Below are positions 62,017 to 64,000 of a stretch of DNA of 64,000 nucleotides, one piece after another (within the stretch, counting starts at the first letter, position 1; each line of letters starts with the position of its first letter). The stretch is from Opitutaceae bacterium. GTDB taxonomy: Bacteria > Verrucomicrobiota > Verrucomicrobiia > Opitutales > Opitutaceae. Location of the stretch: positions 1 to 64,000 of the forward strand of contig JAWLBB010000010.1 in NCBI GenBank assembly GCA_041395105.1. The letters run 5' to 3'. Both the position numbers and the translations under genes were made by a program. The notes beneath the pieces are model-generated. The model saw only the letters and a program-made list of their open reading frames with translations, was not told where the DNA came from and did not search any database.

Positions 62017-63013
62017 CTAGGCCAGGGCGTTTTCCAACACATCCAGTTCAGCCATGGCTTCGGCCCGGAGAACCTCCGAAATATCCGCCACCTCAAAGCC
62101 GTTTCGGGCAATCCGGATCAGCTCCGCGCGAGTGAAGCCGAGATCCCGGGCAAGTGCCTCGTATTCCTCACTCAGGGTGTTTCCAAATGAAAACGGATCA
62201 TCCGTGCTGACTGTGCAGCGGATACCGGCATCAAAGAGCTGCCGGATGGGATGTTCCCGCAGAGATGGGACCACGCCCAATTTCAGATTGCTGATCGGAC
62301 AGATATCAAGCGTCGCACCGACCTCGCCCAACAGTTCGACCACCGCCGGATCCTCCACCGATCGGACGCCATGCTGAACCCGCCGCACACCGAGTTCCTC
62401 AATGACCTGGCGGACGTTGCCCGCCCCGCCAAACTCACCGGCATGCGCCTTGGTCACCTTCCCGGCGGCGCGGACTTCCCGCCAGACCGGCGCCGTCCAG
62501 GCCTCGAGATCCCACACCTCGACACCATGAAGATCAACCCCGGCCAGGTGTTCCCATCGATGAAGGTCGTCGATGATCGGTTTCATGACGGGTGTGTAAT
62601 TGTTGCGCAGCATGCCGGCGAAGACCCGGACTTCCATGCCGACCGGGGCCGCCGACCGGATCGCATCGACAATGGCCGGACCCGGTATGTCGAAGTACTC
62701 CACGATTCCCAGATGAAAGCTGGTCTCCACATAGCGGACGTTCCGGTTCCGCAATCCCTCGAAGATGATCGAGGCCGCCTCATGGTAACGCTCGGGAGAA
62801 GTGTACCAGAGTATGGCATGATCGAGCAGGGTTTTCTCAAACTCCTCGAATGAAGGATAACGGAAATCATCGGCCCAAAACGGCGGATTCTCGCGAAACC
62901 GCTCCGGCTCGAGTTTCTGGATCAGTCTGTAGGAAGCGCCCCTCGATATGGAGGTGGGTTTCCGTCTTTGGCAGGCGTCGGATGAAGGAATGGAGGTCCG
63001 GCCGGTCGTTCAT
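62017..63013 (-). CDS. Adenosine deaminase family protein, frameshifted near the N-terminus
   Basis: The protein begins at ATG 63013 with MNDRPDLHSFIRRLPKTETHLHIEG (the H-x-H metal ligands). It breaks frame just after, at about 62932-62942, and resumes as YRLIQKLEPERFRENPPFWADDFRYPSFEEFEKTLLDHAILWYTS in the other frame. The downstream part holds THAGEFG-like (KAHAGEFGGAGNVRQVIEELGVRRVQHGVRS), CPISNLKLGVV and STDDPFSFGNTLSEEY, the active-site Glu, His and Asp of the deaminase fold. Two missing bases, one each in a G and a C run, restore GALPY. It deaminates adenosine or a related purine. The ATG codes at 62754 within would leave out the metal ligands. Confidence 0.85.
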
Positions 63014-63152
63014 TTCGAAGAAGCAACAGGGTGCACAGGATTCGTCGCAGCGGCTGGCCGCAGATGTCCAGCCCAACCCGGTCCGCGGATGGCAGGGCGT
63101 AAAGTCGCCGGCGCACCGTCAAGGCAAACAATGGTATTTCTCCGGAATTCCA

Positions 63153-64000
63153 TCAGGCGACCAGGTATTCGGGATTCAGTTTCCGGAGGCCCGCCGGAAC
63201 AAAGAGCCCGTCCTTGCGGATCAGTTTTCCGTCGAAATAAACTTCACCACCTCCGTGATCAGGCCTCTGGATACAGACAATATCCCAGTGGACCTGGCTT
63301 CGATTGCCGTTGTCGACCTGCTTGTAGGCCTGGCCGGGAGTGAAGTGGAAGGAACCCGCGATCTTCTCGTCAAACAGCGTATCCAGCATCGGCTCGCGGA
63401 TATGCGGATTGAAACCGAGGGAGAACTCACCGACATACCGTGCCCCCGGATCGGCATCAAGGATGGCGTTGAGCTGGTCGGTGCGATTGCTGGTGGCCTC
63501 AACGATTCTTCCCTTGCGGAAGACAAACCTGATGCCGTCAAAGACGACACCCCGGTAAAGGGACGGCACGTTGTACTGAATCACTCCCTCGACGCTGTCG
63601 CGAACCGGGCAACTGAAGACCTCTCCGTCGGGGATATTGCGAAGCCCACCGCAGGAAACCGCCCCAAGTCCCTTCAGGGAAAAACTCAAATCCGTTCCGG
63701 GGCCCACGATCCGGACCCGGTCGGTCCGCGTCATCAGGGCGTTCAACGCCTTCATTCCCGCCGCCATCCGTCCATAATCAAGGGTGCAGACCCGATAGAA
63801 GAAATCCTCGAAGGCCTCGGTCGGCATCCGAGCCTGCTGGGCCATGCTCGATGTCGGCCAACGCAGCACCACCCATTTGGTGTGATTGACCCGCTGATCC
63901 TGGACCGGCCGCATCAGCCTCGAGATCATGTTCTGCCGCTCAACCGGCACATCGCTCATCGTGAAGGTGTTTTCTGAGCCCCGCAGCGCGATATAGGCAT
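63153..64000 (-). CDS. M29-family aminopeptidase (N-terminus beyond window)
   Basis: The gene runs off the right edge; the last codons on the minus strand read AYIALRGSENTFTMSDVP, fitting the family. About 282 residues are present. M29 (AmpS/PepS/AmpT) features are ISRLMRPVQDQRVNHTKWVVLRWPTSSMAQQA, NIPDGEVFSCPVRDSVEGVIQYN with a metal Glu, FDEKIAGSFHFTPGQAYKQVDNGNRSQVHWDIV with His and Asp ligands, and the terminal YFDGKLIRKDGLFVP. It is a dinuclear-metal exopeptidase of the cytoplasm. The missing part is about 100 residues. Confidence 0.93.
   Translation of the reverse strand, partial: AYIALRGSENTFTMSDVPVERQNMISRLMRPVQDQRVNHTKWVVLRWPTSSMAQQARMPTEAFEDFFYRVCTLDYGRMAAGMKALNALMTRTDRVRIVGPGTDLSFSLKGLGAVSCGGLRNIPDGEVFSCPVRDSVEGVIQYNVPSLYRGVVFDGIRFVFRKGRIVEATSNRTDQLNAILDADPGARYVGEFSLGFNPHIREPMLDTLFDEKIAGSFHFTPGQAYKQVDNGNRSQVHWDIVCIQRPDHGGGEVYFDGKLIRKDGLFVPAGLRKLNPEYLVA

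Noticed and set aside
1..64000. CRISPR arrays, prophage or insertion-sequence transposases
   Set aside because: No regularly spaced repeat array, capsid or transposase gene was found when reading the window.

Overview
The window looks like a chromosomal segment of a Verrucomicrobiota bacterium, most likely class Opitutae. The reasons are the high GC content, a TonB-dependent receptor whose mature N-terminus has the VVELKPFEV...YYAGSSVSATKT pattern common in Opitutae, many sulfatases, and a GntR-headed/PBP1-tailed regulator next to a sugar ABC transporter. The lineage is inferred from gene content, not from a marker-gene tree.

Region 1 (1-26.7 kb) is a polysaccharide-utilisation locus. It carries a truncated GH20 hexosaminidase, a TonB-dependent receptor, a secreted beta-helix protein, six sulfatases (five with Cys and one with Ser at the formylglycine position), a GH38 alpha-mannosidase, a sugar ABC importer (solute-binding protein and two permeases, no ATPase), a GntR/PBP1 regulator, a GHL6-like glycosidase, a decayed SGNH esterase and a GH31 alpha-xylosidase/glucosidase. 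The likely substrate is a sulfated heteroglycan containing HexNAc and mannose, such as host or algal glycoprotein glycans. A TTTGTTTCA-type motif recurs at four of the promoter regions and between the importer and the regulator, so the regulator may control the whole locus.

Region 2 (26.7-33.7 kb) is accessory: an alpha/alpha-toroid protein, a TMEM175-like potassium channel, a cupin, an NmrA-like oxidoreductase, an alpha/beta-hydrolase plus ceramidase operon, a MazE-like/MazF toxin-antitoxin pair with a palindromic operator over its -10, short direct repeats, tRNA-Ser(GCU), a REP-like inverted pair and a methyltransferase.

Region 3 (33.7-53.7 kb) starts with rplU-rpmA and a strong terminator. 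It continues with a heparinase-like lyase with an N-terminal zinc-ribbon-like motif, rlmN, a second REP-like pair, a beta-helix protein, a DUF-type aminopeptidase lipoprotein, an esterase, a PhyH dioxygenase, a glycosidase-like protein, a UroD-family protein with a GNAT, a PQQ dehydrogenase with an internal cytochrome c domain, and a sugar-acid cluster (two Gfo/Idh/MocA, ThuA, enolase superfamily).

Region 4 (53.8-64 kb) is mostly housekeeping: pcm, pheA, scpB, ilvD, a coiled-coil membrane protein, a small lipoprotein, rsmI, a Ppx/GppA phosphatase, an RluA-type synthase, adenosine deaminase and a partial M29 aminopeptidase.

Several otherwise well-preserved genes (the MalF-type permease, the GHL6-like glycosidase, the PQQ dehydrogenase, adenosine deaminase, perhaps the first beta-helix gene) are broken by single-base indels, often in G/C runs. 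This looks more like assembly error than gene decay, but only read data can settle it.
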